Virus record (IMG/VR): IMGVR_UViG_3300027976_003597
Coordinates: 1 to 22,252 of that record
From: a virus
Strand: one strand, 5' to 3'
DNA length: 22,252 nt
Shown here: piece after piece, positions 5,701 to 12,255 of the stretch
Position numbering within the stretch: position 1 is the stretch's first letter
How the letters are laid out: each line of letters opens with the position of its first letter
Notes under the pieces: generated by a model
Seen by the model: the letters and a program-made list of their open reading frames with translations, nothing else
Database searches by the model: none
Told to the model about the DNA's origin: nothing
Program-made: the position numbers and the translations under genes

Positions 5701-8254
5701 CGCATTCATTTATTTTAGCAAAATCTCGTGCTTCTAACGTAAAATGACTATCTCTATTCCTACTAAACCCCAACATTGTATGGTTAGGAGTAACAGCCAT
5801 ATCCAATTTGTTTCCTTCAAAACCAACAAGGAACCCGTCATAATTGTATTCATGAAAACCTAATGGTTTTTCATATCTAGACTGTCCGGTATGAGGATCA
5901 TGTACTAATATTTCATATTCAGGTTTAATCTGCTTTTTACCATTAACATCCTCATATATAATGTCAGTATAATTCATAATCCCCTTATTAGTAAGAACAT
6001 GTGTATCCTTATCGTAGCAAGCGCCATACCACTCGTACTCAAAAGCGTGGTGCGTCACTATTGTAAGATTTGGATCATTAGCAACGGCAGCCAATTGAGA
6101 CTGGACATCGGCGATATCATCTGCTGTAGCGGGACGATCTTTATCTCCAATTTTTACAACGCGAACAGGTAGAATCAATCGCTCGGCAACTAACCAATTC
6201 GCTGTCAATAGTTTAGTTTTATATGCAAGAACGGTAAACAGTCTACGAAGCATAGATGTGCCATAGATTGTATACGAGCTTGCATTATGTTTAATATGAC
6301 TTACGCTATGATTAGCAAGAACGATTGGGCGTCCAAGTGCAATTAGTTCTATAATTTTAGACGGAATTCTATCATATATTGCTTTTGGTCTTTTCTTTTG
6401 AACTAAACTTCTAAGTTCTTCGTCGGGAGTTAATGTAATAACAGGTTCACCGGCTAGAACGCTTTGTTGAACATCGATAAAATCAGGATTTAAGATTACT
6501 ATTCTTCTGAACTTTCCGCCGGGGTGATTGCAAGGAGAGCCATCAGACATAAATCCGCTACCATGGCATTCGGGGCAATTAATTTCTAAAAACGGATAAA
6601 CATCACCAAGCAAAAAATATTCATGACTGATTGACTTCAGCCATTTATTCATTTCAATATCTTTACAAAACTCTTCAAAAAATGTACGGATTTTGGAATC
6701 ATGACATTCCAATTTGAAACCGTTCATTGGGAACCCTGCGTAAAAATCTACAGCAGCGGCAACTTTAGGCTCGTTCTCGTAAAAGAATCTGCACTGAAAA
6801 ACGCTAATATTATTAGCTGTAAGGGTATATGACGGAGGAAGTCTTAGATCATATACGAAGATATCTTCTAAAGAACTTTCATTCTTTCTAACTCTTGATA
6901 CTACATTATTTTTCCAAAAAAATCTAAAATGTGATCCAGCTTTTCGAGGACGAACATTTTTTGATTTACCGGGCACATATGCTGATATTTTATCACATTC
7001 AGATGATGGAATATTTAAAATATAACGAAACTTATTATCTGTTCTAAACGTTTTATTTGATTTACTAATTGGTTGCTTATTTGATCTAGCTAAAATTCCG
7101 CATCTAAAACACATCAAAAGCAATTGATTTGATAGATGTGGAGAGTAAGTAGTTATTTCATACACATCATTTTGTTTGTTATAGCATCCATCTGATTGAA
7201 TATACGCACCAATAACGTGTTTTTGAAGTTGAGGATCAAGATAAAAAACTTCTTCAGTAAACTTCTTTTCTGATCCTTTACCAACAACTACCCTGCTAGC
7301 AAATTCATAAGCAGCAGCGATAGATGTTCGTTTCTCTTTAATCGTAGAAACTGCTAATAAATTACAACTAGACCCGAAAGAAGAAAAAACATCATCAACT
7401 GAATCCATTACAAAATTTATTTCATTATCAGCAGCACACACTCTTACGCTTTTACTGCTCTCAGAAACAGAACCATCTGCCGCTAGATGTCCTGCAAACC
7501 TCGCTTTTGACACAGTATCTATAATTCCATTTTTAATTTCAGTAGGAAATGGAATTAAAACATAATCACCCACTTCTATATCTTCAGCATTTAATTCAGA
7601 CACTTTATAGTCTACATCTTTAAATTTACTACAATTATTTCTTTCGCATGTAGGAGAACATACTCCTGAAATACAATTTTTACTACGATGATATTTACAG
7701 CGAATATCTTCCTTTTTGATAACTCTGCACTTATGATCGTGAGTAACAACAAGAGGTTCAGGTAATCCCGTAGAATCTATTGTATTAATTATCTTATGAA
7801 CTTTTCTTTTAGAAATTTTATTCGGAGAACGCATATCTCCAAATCCGTCCTGAACAACAACCATCCCTTCGATATCAAAAACTCCCTCAATATTTCCATA
7901 GACATCTTCATATATTGTCTTTATATCCTTAATAGAACCGTCGTAAAGTATCAAATTACATGGACTTACAAAACTCCATTGATACATTTCTCTTCTCTTA
8001 GAAGCGATCTGCCAATTTTGAGGAGTATGTAATGGAGAGAAAAATGCAGGTTGAGTAAAGATCGCATTTGCAGCCGAACCCATCATTTGTGCTGATTTAG
8101 TTATTGAATGAGTAAATGTGCCGGTATTTGCATAGCTACGAAACGCTGGTCCCTGCTGACCGTTTGTTGTTCCTTGAGAATGACCGCCAGATGCAGCCAC
8201 TAAGCGGCGCTTATTCTGCGGACTATCATCTGGTAAATTAAACTTTAATGGCAT
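2705..8254 (-). CDS. Portal protein with three inteins and a C-terminal DUF559-like nuclease domain
   Basis: This 1849-codon frame encodes a 767-aa protein after removal of three inteins (389, 349 and 344 aa). GGGAG precedes the ATG by 7 bases. The spliced protein reads as a portal, the dodecameric head-tail connector through which TerL packages DNA. Typical stretches are FFYENEPKVAAAVDFYAGFPM (from residue 490), SHEYFLLGDVYPFLEINC, RRIVILNPDFIDV, YGTSMLRRLFTVLAYK, EMEQIGKEILDGVMLNQAILN and VWRYPTIKWNDMK. A C-x2-C-x11-C-x-H cluster (C560, C563, C575, H577) inside the body looks zinc-binding. The tail (1587-1665) is a Gly/Met/Pro/Ala-rich linker leading to a DUF559/Vsr-like domain (about 1690-1795) and a short C-terminal extension. 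KFNL lies at residues 4-7. The frame is intact throughout. Confidence 0.92.
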   Translation of the reverse strand: MPLKFNLPDDSPQNKRRLVAASGGHSQGTTNGQQGPAFRSYANTGTFTHSITKSAQMMGSAANAIFTQPAFFSPLHTPQNWQIASKRREMYQWSFVSPCNLILYDGSIKDIKTIYEDVYGNIEGVFDIEGMVVVQDGFGDMRSPNKISKRKVHKIINTIDSTGLPEPLVVTHDHKCRVIKKEDIRCKYHRSKNCISGVCSPTCERNNCSKFKDVDYKVSELNAEDIEVGDYVLIPFPTEIKNGIIDTVSKARFAGHLAADGSVSESSKSVRVCAADNEINFVMDSVDDVFSSFGSSCNLLAVSTIKEKRTSIAAAYEFASRVVVGKGSEKKFTEEVFYLDPQLQKHVIGAYIQSDGCYNKQNDVYEITTYSPHLSNQLLLMCFRCGILARSNKQPISKSNKTFRTDNKFRYILNIPSSECDKISAYVPGKSKNVRPRKAGSHFRFFWKNNVVSRVRKNESSLEDIFVYDLRLPPSYTLTANNISVFQCRFFYENEPKVAAAVDFYAGFPMNGFKLECHDSKIRTFFEEFCKDIEMNKWLKSISHEYFLLGDVYPFLEINCPECHGSGFMSDGSPCNHPGGKFRRIVILNPDFIDVQQSVLAGEPVITLTPDEELRSLVQKKRPKAIYDRIPSKIIELIALGRPIVLANHSVSHIKHNASSYTIYGTSMLRRLFTVLAYKTKLLTANWLVAERLILPVRVVKIGDKDRPATADDIADVQSQLAAVANDPNLTIVTHHAFEYEWYGACYDKDTHVLTNKGIMNYTDIIYEDVNGKKQIKPEYEILVHDPHTGQSRYEKPLGFHEYNYDGFLVGFEGNKLDMAVTPNHTMLGFSRNRDSHFTLEARDFAKINECDRYVTAIAEYLSTESLEHVDVAGYQVPIDEFMSFAGYYVSEGHTEYKEDKRRYIVSIAQCPIKNSDYCDDIDITMDASGFEFHKYEYEGRVTTWNILKKDVAKQIKDWFGENSFTKRVPNFIKNLSVDKLRIFIRAFCNGDGAYQEHKNTEYVQIGTNSEQLANDLLEIMFKAGYSPTKSRFKKEDKQYVINCSLSESGKGRFSRVKDSHIKPLRYKGKVWCFETSTGFFVTERNGRIAIQGNTGKIHNISAEMEQIGKEILDGVMLNQAILNGEMAGYSCHDERTEVLTDSGFKFFKDLIYEEDEVCVFDKNTDICKYEQPHDIFEFDFSGEMVSINGKRLDICVTNNHKMLTRWDKQEWRDVFAENLKYGMRTRSVCDFVQGKIKYPVIEGDNDLEIDLGSRIVDLKIFLKVLGYYISEGCSAKNRIHIYQSSKKEKVFNSIKSSLNEFGYKFTERKYREPDSYVFDLHNKDLVEFLNNNFGKGAKRKYLPNWIKSLPSEYLEILIKSMLEGDGHKRSSSTESYLYTTSSKELADDFQHIVFSCGYASRLYWDEKKKQGGFSKENGIWRIHISKGRLSNGSFPIIRKHNLSKQKYDGKVYCVSTSTGYFVTRRNGKITIQGNSAQVGVEILLRRLESWRNELSDWIEEYVFKPLAQMQGFIDEEKTKELGHTVWRYPTIKWNDMKLRDNTARVQILLQAQDKGLVSGRTICEELDLDYDYEIEEIRQESVNVAPGGAMGGPGAGGGGMGGMGGMPPMGGGGAGAGANPGTMGMGDMVPGAPGGAPGAPGGMGGAPGGMGGALGGAPMAASGGMRIDKKGKGKSFSEKQQPLVMEQKRLTKLESRLLRTIQQIDTPHTAFFQYQIKLPTEQQAFSLDFAYPKIGVGVEADGKMWHERPDLKERDNIRDQKLSRVGWRILRFKEDAINEQANVVRDIIQQNILEASKNYKKKAEQDEEMVKFASVNDFLVAHVGDREYFEFTKTEMTGDIGWVFDIYY
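2870..3187 (-). other. DUF559/Vsr-like PD-(D/E)xK nuclease domain fused to the portal C-terminus
   Basis: Portal residues about 1690-1795 carry the pattern of DUF559, a Vsr-like restriction-endonuclease fold. SLDFAYP gives the first acidic residue (D1729). It is followed by GVGVEADGKMWHERP (E1740, D1742, K1744, and the W-H pair typical of the family), then an R-D-x2-R-D helix (1755-1760) and VGWRILRFKEDAI, where G-W-R-x-L-R-F is diagnostic. Key residues are retained, so catalysis is possible but not shown. Members of this family are usually free-standing; the fusion to a portal is the unusual point. Confidence 0.82.
3260..3496 (-). repeat. Gly/Met/Pro/Ala-rich low-complexity linker repeats in portal
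   Basis: Codons 1587-1665 of the portal encode imperfect repeats of GGM, GGAP and GAPGG units. They come from DNA repeats such as GGAGCGCCGCCCATTCC, which makes this the most GC-rich stretch of the window. It separates the portal body from the nuclease-like domain and is probably a flexible tether. Confidence 0.85.
3830..4861 (-). mobile_element. Portal intein 3 (344 aa, LAGLIDADG)
   Basis: Host codons 1132-1475. It starts at Cys1132 (CHDERTEVLTDSG, block A), has block B TNNH (T1198, H1201), and ends KVYCVSTSTGYFVTRRNGKI then TIQGN, followed by Ser1476 as +1 nucleophile. The penultimate residue is Gly instead of the usual His. Endonuclease motifs are VLGYYISEG (1265-1273) and LIKSMLEGDG (1358-1367). 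Excision joins AGYS to SAQVGVE. Its C-terminal blocks closely resemble those of intein 2. Confidence 0.93.
4973..6019 (-). mobile_element. Portal intein 2 (349 aa, LAGLIDADG)
   Basis: Host codons 746-1094. It starts at Cys746 (CYDKDTHVLTNKG), has block B TPNH (T822, H825), and ends KVWCFETSTGFFVTERNGRI then AIQGN, followed by Thr1095 as +1 residue. Endonuclease motifs are FAGYYVSEG (885-893) and FIRAFCNGDG (984-993). Excision joins EWYGA to TGKIHNIS. The next intein begins after only 37 extein residues (4862-4972). Confidence 0.93.
6794..7960 (-). mobile_element. Portal intein 1 (389 aa, LAGLIDADG, Cys-rich insert, C-terminal Gln)
   Basis: Host codons 99-487. It starts at Cys99 (CNLILYDGSIKDIKTI) and has block B THDH (T171, H174). 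Endonuclease motifs are FAGHLAADG (253-261) and VIGAYIQSDG (347-356). Block F is FVYDLRLPPSYTLTANNISVFQ, followed by Cys488. The last residue is Gln in place of Asn and the penultimate is Phe in place of His, both rarer variants that remain compatible with splicing in some inteins. A cluster C186, H189, C194, C199, C203, C208 sits between block B and the endonuclease and looks metal-binding. Excision joins FVSP to CRFFYENEP. Confidence 0.88.
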
Positions 8255-8277
8255 ATCTTATCTCCCGATAATAAACA

Positions 8278-8754
8278 TCAGCCGTCAATGCCTAGAGAAT
8301 CAGCGGCATCGGCAACATCTTCTCTATATTGATCGGGAGAAACCGACAAAGGGCTTAAATGCTCATCAGATGGCAATGTACGACGTTGCCTGTGACGTTG
8401 ACGAGATGGAATCATAGGTGTTGGAGTCATTTGTTCGAATTCTTCTGGTTCTGTGTCAAGAAATTCTTCTCTTTTCTCATTTTTAATTCTACGTTCTTTT
8501 TCTATTTTAGAAGCAGCTGTCAATTTTTTATCAGGAACTTTTTTATCGCATAAACCTTTAATGGGAGAATGTCCTTTTTGTGAGTTCCCGCAAGACTGAC
8601 AGCTAGTAGCATCGCCTGCAATTTGAGCGCCGCAAGACCAACAGTGTCTTTCGGCTTTTGCTGATTGTGGTTTTCTATTTTGAGATATACCTAGTGGAGG
8701 TAAATCTTGAAGCGGCTTCAGTGGCTCAAGCGATTTAATTGGAGCTAAATCAGC
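8278..8754 (-). CDS. -1 frameshift extension of the 464-aa gene, zinc-ribbon protein segment (158 codons)
   Basis: The frame is open from a TAA at 8782-8784 to the TGA at 8278. It has no ATG, GTG or TTG before a TTG at 8523, and that TTG lies after the most conserved-looking part. The segment begins ADLAPIKSLEPLKPLQDLPP (Pro-rich), then has a zinc ribbon C-x2-C-x10-C-x2-C (extension residues 38, 41, 52, 55; HCWSCGAQ...CQSCGN), then a basic/acidic helical tail ending DAADSLGIDG. Without a start codon ahead of the ribbon, the natural reading is a -1 shift at AAAAAAG (8754-8760) in the preceding gene, giving a 620-aa fusion. The alternative is a missing A in the 9-A run, which would make one normal gene. 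A separate short gene starting at TTG 8523 (81 aa) is possible but has no visible ribosome-binding site. Confidence 0.65.
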   Translation of the reverse strand, partial: ADLAPIKSLEPLKPLQDLPPLGISQNRKPQSAKAERHCWSCGAQIAGDATSCQSCGNSQKGHSPIKGLCDKKVPDKKLTAASKIEKERRIKNEKREEFLDTEPEEFEQMTPTPMIPSRQRHRQRRTLPSDEHLSPLSVSPDQYREDVADAADSLGIDG

Positions 8755-10139
8755 TTTTTTTTTACATCGGAAGCAACCTTCTTAAAGGTCGATGTAGTAG
8801 TTGCGTCGATCCATTTCGTCGGTTCAGAAGTATTCTGGAAATCATATTCCTTATCATTTTTACTTCTCATTGCTTGAAGGCGAGATTCGGTATTCCCGTA
8901 TTCAGGGAGGATAGGGCGACGAAGTTGACCTGGTTTGATTTGCATATTATTTGTTTCGGGAATATTTTTATCAACTTCGAAACGTTTTTGGATATATCCG
9001 CCGACCCATTCTCCGGTTTTACTATCACGATATGGTCTTGAATATTTATCCATAATATTCCCACGCCAAAAGGCTTCCCAATCCAAATTCCAAACATCAT
9101 CGATATTTTGACCGAAACCTTTATTTCGTTCAACGATATGCCAATCAGATACAGGCTGATGATAAAACGGGTCATATCTCTTTTCGCCTGGTCCCCACAT
9201 GATAACATTGTTATCAGTATGATGTTGGGCATGCTTTTTCAGATTAAAGCCCTGCTTACCGCTTTGCTTGGTCTGCGTTGAGGACTGAGCGTGCTTAATC
9301 GCAAGATTACGAATATCGGATTCTATTTTCTTAATCATTGGCTCGACACTTTCTCTTGGAGCCGTAATAGTGCTTTCCATATCTCCACTCTCATTTTTAG
9401 ATTCAGGATTAAGATATTCCCAAACAGTAATTGCCAGGGCTTCATTACCAGCTCGATCTTGTGGATTTTCAAAAATAGTCTTAACAATATCTACTACAGA
9501 ATCGCCATGAGCTGGATTGACTTTACCTAAAAGACTATCTCTTGCTGCTTCGGCATCCGGTTGACTGGTTATAAACTCAACAATTTCAGATGGAGCTTCA
9601 AACTTCTCGTTACCGGGTTCTAATTCAGCGCCAAAGTCCAATTCACTATCCATAGGATCAGCGATCATTTCTGTATCTTGTCCAGACTCAGGAACATCAA
9701 AAGCATCAAATGGTTGACCTCCCATCTGGTCAACGGCTTGTGCTCTCTTAGTCCTTTTAAGATTAAATGATTTCTTATTATTCATGTTTATTGCTGACCT
9801 CTGAGCTGCTTGTTGTAAAACTGGTTGCGGGATCATTCCTGGAGCTTCGTTAGCACTATTAACTGCATCTTGTGGAGTTTCTGTTACATTTTGTTGTGCT
9901 TGCTGTCCTGAGTTCAAAGCCAATAGTTGCTGATCTATCAAAGCGGTTATTTGAGGCACTTTAGGATTTACTGTATTGGTCATCATATCCTTTGCAGATT
10001 GCAGCCATTGTCCTGATAGTTCTGGATTGTCTTGCATAGCTACTGGAACATTCTGCACACCCGCAGAGAATGCATCCCACAATGCTTGCATTGTTTGCTG
10101 GGGATTTGCCGCCAAATCTTGTTTCTTTCGCAGAGCCAC
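8745..10139 (-). CDS. Hypothetical virion-region protein (464 aa), likely frameshifted into a longer form
   Basis: Unrecognised protein upstream of the portal. It starts at GTG (10139), with GAGGAG about 12 bases before it, and 6 bases after the preceding stop. Two halves are seen. Residues 1-120 are Gln/Ala-rich and helical. After a first FNLK (125-128) comes an acidic, Asp/Glu/Pro-rich stretch. A second FNLK (298-301, FNLKKHAQHH) opens a compact C-terminal domain rich in Trp, Tyr and charged residues (DPFYHQPVSDWHIVERNKGF, DDVWNLDWEAFWRGN, DKYSRPYRD, WVGGYIQKRFEVDKNIP). The last codons GTA AAA AAA AAG CTG ATT TAG contain a dnaX-type slippery heptamer. The short form ends KKKLI; the -1 form would add 158 residues with a zinc ribbon. 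Likely a structural or assembly protein by location only. Confidence 0.8.
   Translation of the reverse strand: MALRKKQDLAANPQQTMQALWDAFSAGVQNVPVAMQDNPELSGQWLQSAKDMMTNTVNPKVPQITALIDQQLLALNSGQQAQQNVTETPQDAVNSANEAPGMIPQPVLQQAAQRSAINMNNKKSFNLKRTKRAQAVDQMGGQPFDAFDVPESGQDTEMIADPMDSELDFGAELEPGNEKFEAPSEIVEFITSQPDAEAARDSLLGKVNPAHGDSVVDIVKTIFENPQDRAGNEALAITVWEYLNPESKNESGDMESTITAPRESVEPMIKKIESDIRNLAIKHAQSSTQTKQSGKQGFNLKKHAQHHTDNNVIMWGPGEKRYDPFYHQPVSDWHIVERNKGFGQNIDDVWNLDWEAFWRGNIMDKYSRPYRDSKTGEWVGGYIQKRFEVDKNIPETNNMQIKPGQLRRPILPEYGNTESRLQAMRSKNDKEYDFQNTSEPTKWIDATTTSTFKKVASDVKKKLI
8754..8760 (-). promoter_or_regulatory. Candidate -1 ribosomal frameshift site A AAA AAG
   Basis: Inside a run of nine A followed by G, the codons AAA AAA AAG place A_AAA_AAG exactly in the zero frame of the 464-aa gene, seven codons or fewer before its TAG. 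This is the heptamer used in E. coli dnaX. An SD-like AAGAAGG lies about 16 bases upstream. A small TGAAG-CCG-CTTCA hairpin lies about 35 bases downstream, farther than usual for a stimulator. The same A-run could also permit transcriptional slippage. Confidence 0.6.
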
Positions 10140-10145
10140 CGCCTA

Positions 10146-10811
10146 TTACTTCTCCTCTTGTTTTTTAACCAATTGTTCCAAAAATCTTTCTGTCAGAGAA
10201 TTAGCCGTTACTGGACGAGATAACTTTTTCCAAGAATCATCTTTTTGTCCTCGACGCTGTTTATTTGAGTCAACAATCTTTTCGCCAGCGGTTTTATCTG
10301 GAACTGTCTCAAAATCCTTATTATCACCAAACATACTAACTGCTCTTGTTGGGGATTTTCTTCTATCCGGTTCGACGGAAGATGACAACGCAGAAACAGA
10401 TGACGCTTTACGAGTATCGACGCCCTTCAAGCTTTTTATCATTTCATCAACCAACTGTGATCCCTGTCGATTATGCATTGCTTTTTGTTCTGCCTTAATT
10501 GCTTTAGATTGCTCATCAGAACGTGGTTGTTGAGATAGTTCCTCTAAGCGATTCGGATTAAGAATAGAATTTTGAGTTTGATTACTACGATGAACAGGAG
10601 TAGCCGAATTATCTGCGATAGCAGAACGTCCAGCCGACATGACCGACGAACGATGCATAGAGCCTGTTGTGCCTATCTCATCAAACTTCTTGGGTTGAGT
10701 CGTCTCAAAACCACGACGTTGTTTACCGGCTTTTTTTTGCTCTTTCTTCTGTTGTTCCTGATCTCCCAGGAATCCAATCTTATCATAATCTGATGCTTTA
10801 TGAACTCTCAT
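10146..10811 (-). CDS. Hypothetical charged low-complexity protein (221 aa)
   Basis: Unrecognised. The frame is open upstream to an ATG at 10862, but those first 17 codons overlap the end of the preceding gene. The ATG at 10811 has AAGGG 8 bases ahead and lies 4 bases past the preceding stop, so it is taken as the start. The product (MRVHKASDYDKIGFLGDQ...) is hydrophilic, rich in Gln, Lys, Arg and Ser, with a QKKEQKKAGKQRR stretch near the N-terminus and a helical C-terminus (LTERFLEQLVKKQEEK). It looks largely disordered, with no membrane segment or enzyme motif. Such proteins in head operons can be scaffold-like or internal virion proteins, but this is inference from location and composition. 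Confidence 0.75.
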   Translation of the reverse strand: MRVHKASDYDKIGFLGDQEQQKKEQKKAGKQRRGFETTQPKKFDEIGTTGSMHRSSVMSAGRSAIADNSATPVHRSNQTQNSILNPNRLEELSQQPRSDEQSKAIKAEQKAMHNRQGSQLVDEMIKSLKGVDTRKASSVSALSSSVEPDRRKSPTRAVSMFGDNKDFETVPDKTAGEKIVDSNKQRRGQKDDSWKKLSRPVTANSLTERFLEQLVKKQEEK

Positions 10812-10815
10812 ATTA

Positions 10816-11544
10816 TTAACCCTTATTTTTTGTTTGTCCCATAAGACGTTCCAGCAATTCATTACGGCTGTATTTTACTAGCTCATGCATACTTCGACTT
10901 GCTGTTCTCGCCTTACTGCGTGGTTTTTTTGATTTGTCATCGACATCGCCGCTACCCTGTCCTAGAAAAGACGCAAGTGGGTCTTCTTCCATTTCTTCGG
11001 CATCTAGCTGGTTTTCAGGCTCTCGTGACGTGAATTCGAATTTCCAAACCTTGCCATCGTCTTTCGCTCCCATAAAAAATAGATCGAATTTTTCTTTGAT
11101 AGTATTAGCGAAACGTGCTACGTCATCTCGATCAAACTCATTACCTGAACCATAGTATTCATTAGGGATAATAATAGAAATCGAGCTTTGCCCTTCAGCA
11201 TCAATATCACGAACGACAATATCTTCTTTGTGTTTCATTACAGAACGAGGAGGAAAATTCATCACATCTGCATAGAAGCTTAAAATAAACTTTCGCAAAG
11301 ATGCCTGTTCCCCGTTTTTAGCAGGTTCAGGAGTCTCATTAGTAATCTTATTTCCAGGTTCTTGATCTTGAGTAGGGTCTTGTGGGTCTTGTATATTTTG
11401 CGCTTCTTGTGGATTTTGCGGCGCAACTACAGACTCAGCCGGGGTCGATCCTGGAGAACCAAAATCTTCTCCAATACCGTACTCTGGCGTTGCCATAGTC
11501 TGCGCGACCATTAATCTGCGCTTGCCGCTTGGAACAATCGCCAT
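10816..11544 (-). CDS. Hypothetical protein (242 aa) with a central α/β domain
   Basis: Unrecognised protein with an excellent ribosome-binding site (AGGAGG, 7 bases before ATG). The N-terminal 80 residues are Pro/Gln/Glu-rich and probably disordered (PQNPQEAQNIQDPQDPTQDQ). A folded domain follows (about 85-180): LRKFILSFYADVMNFPPRSV, DIVVRDIDAEGQSSISIIIP, DRDDVARFANTIKEKFDLFF and GKVWKFEF, consistent with a small α/β fold. The C-terminus is acidic, then basic (KKPRSKARTASRSMHEL). The end of the gene is 4 bases from the next start, so the two are likely co-translated. No catalytic motif is recognised. Confidence 0.8.
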   Translation of the reverse strand: MAIVPSGKRRLMVAQTMATPEYGIGEDFGSPGSTPAESVVAPQNPQEAQNIQDPQDPTQDQEPGNKITNETPEPAKNGEQASLRKFILSFYADVMNFPPRSVMKHKEDIVVRDIDAEGQSSISIIIPNEYYGSGNEFDRDDVARFANTIKEKFDLFFMGAKDDGKVWKFEFTSREPENQLDAEEMEEDPLASFLGQGSGDVDDKSKKPRSKARTASRSMHELVKYSRNELLERLMGQTKNKG

Positions 11545-11574
11545 TACTCAACCTCCTGGTAAGAACAAAATTGA

Positions 11575-12255
11575 TTACTTATCTGACAGCATGGCTTCGA
11601 CAAATTCTGCTGGATACAGATTACGCCAAAAACTGCGCAACCAAGTCTTGCTCTTATCGTCCAAGTTGGCGAAACGAACAAAACGACCTTTAGTAGCAAC
11701 GGCAGCAGTACAAGCCTTTTCATCTTCTTCTTTAGGGCAGTTGACATTTTCCTTCTTGCCTTCCCATTCAGGCTGGCCGCTGGAATCAGCCTCATCTTTA
11801 TCTTCAGCTACCTTGGTTTTACCTTTGGCTTGAGCCTTAACGTCCTTGTCTTTTTTGTCGTCTTTCTTGCTATCTTCTTTGTCGTCTTCTTTATCAGATT
11901 TGCCGTCGTCTTTTTTCTTACCAAAAGGTTCAGCTTTTTTATCGCCAAAGTTATCTATACCGGCAGCTGCCTTAGTTTTACCTTTTTGAGCAGCTTCCTT
12001 ATCATCGCCTTCTACTTTGGCTTTTGGCTTATCTCCCTTACCTTCAGACTTATGAGGCTTTGGGGTTGACTCACCCTTCTGGTGTAACGGTTCAGGATCA
12101 AGCTGACCGCTACTTGGGCCTTCATCTGATTCTGAAGCAGCAGTTTTTACGACTGCTCCTTCTGCGTTGGCTTGCTTGCGCTGCTTATAAGCAGCAACAA
12201 TATCATCAAGCGTTTTTCCGTTTCCCGTTGGAATGTAATTCGAATACAGCTTCAT
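11575..12255 (-). CDS. Lys/Asp/Glu-rich hypothetical protein (226 aa), disordered core
   Basis: Unrecognised. ATG at 12255 with AGGAG 7 bases upstream. A short N-terminal helical segment (KTLDDIVAAYKQRKQANAEG) precedes a roughly 110-residue region dominated by Lys, Asp, Glu and Gly with repeated KDD/KED and KGKTK units, which is certain to be disordered. A compact C-terminus (RFVRFANLDDKSKTWLRSFW then RNLYPAEFVEAML) holds two Cys before it (C in NVNCPKEE and KACTA). The composition recalls internal core or scaffold-type proteins of phage heads. The true scaffold in a T4-like order would lie beyond the left edge, so this remains a guess. A 6-bp hairpin sits just upstream of the ribosome-binding site. 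Confidence 0.8.
   Translation of the reverse strand: MKLYSNYIPTGNGKTLDDIVAAYKQRKQANAEGAVVKTAASESDEGPSSGQLDPEPLHQKGESTPKPHKSEGKGDKPKAKVEGDDKEAAQKGKTKAAAGIDNFGDKKAEPFGKKKDDGKSDKEDDKEDSKKDDKKDKDVKAQAKGKTKVAEDKDEADSSGQPEWEGKKENVNCPKEEDEKACTAAVATKGRFVRFANLDDKSKTWLRSFWRNLYPAEFVEAMLSDK

Noticed and set aside
8278-8523. Stand-alone 81-aa gene starting at TTG 8523
   Set aside because: No ribosome-binding site is visible, and the same frame stays open upstream through a zinc ribbon to a slippery site, so the frameshift (or indel) reading explains more.
9976-10533. Plus-strand 185-codon open frame and other plus-strand frames of 60-130 codons
   Set aside because: They lie entirely opposite minus-strand genes with good start sites and coherent proteins. 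None has a recognisable domain, and several are repetitive mirrors, such as the Pro-rich frame opposite the Gly-rich portal linker.
10812-10862. Upstream ATG extending the 221-aa gene by 17 codons
   Set aside because: The extension overlaps the end of the preceding gene, while ATG 10811 has a well-placed AAGGG.
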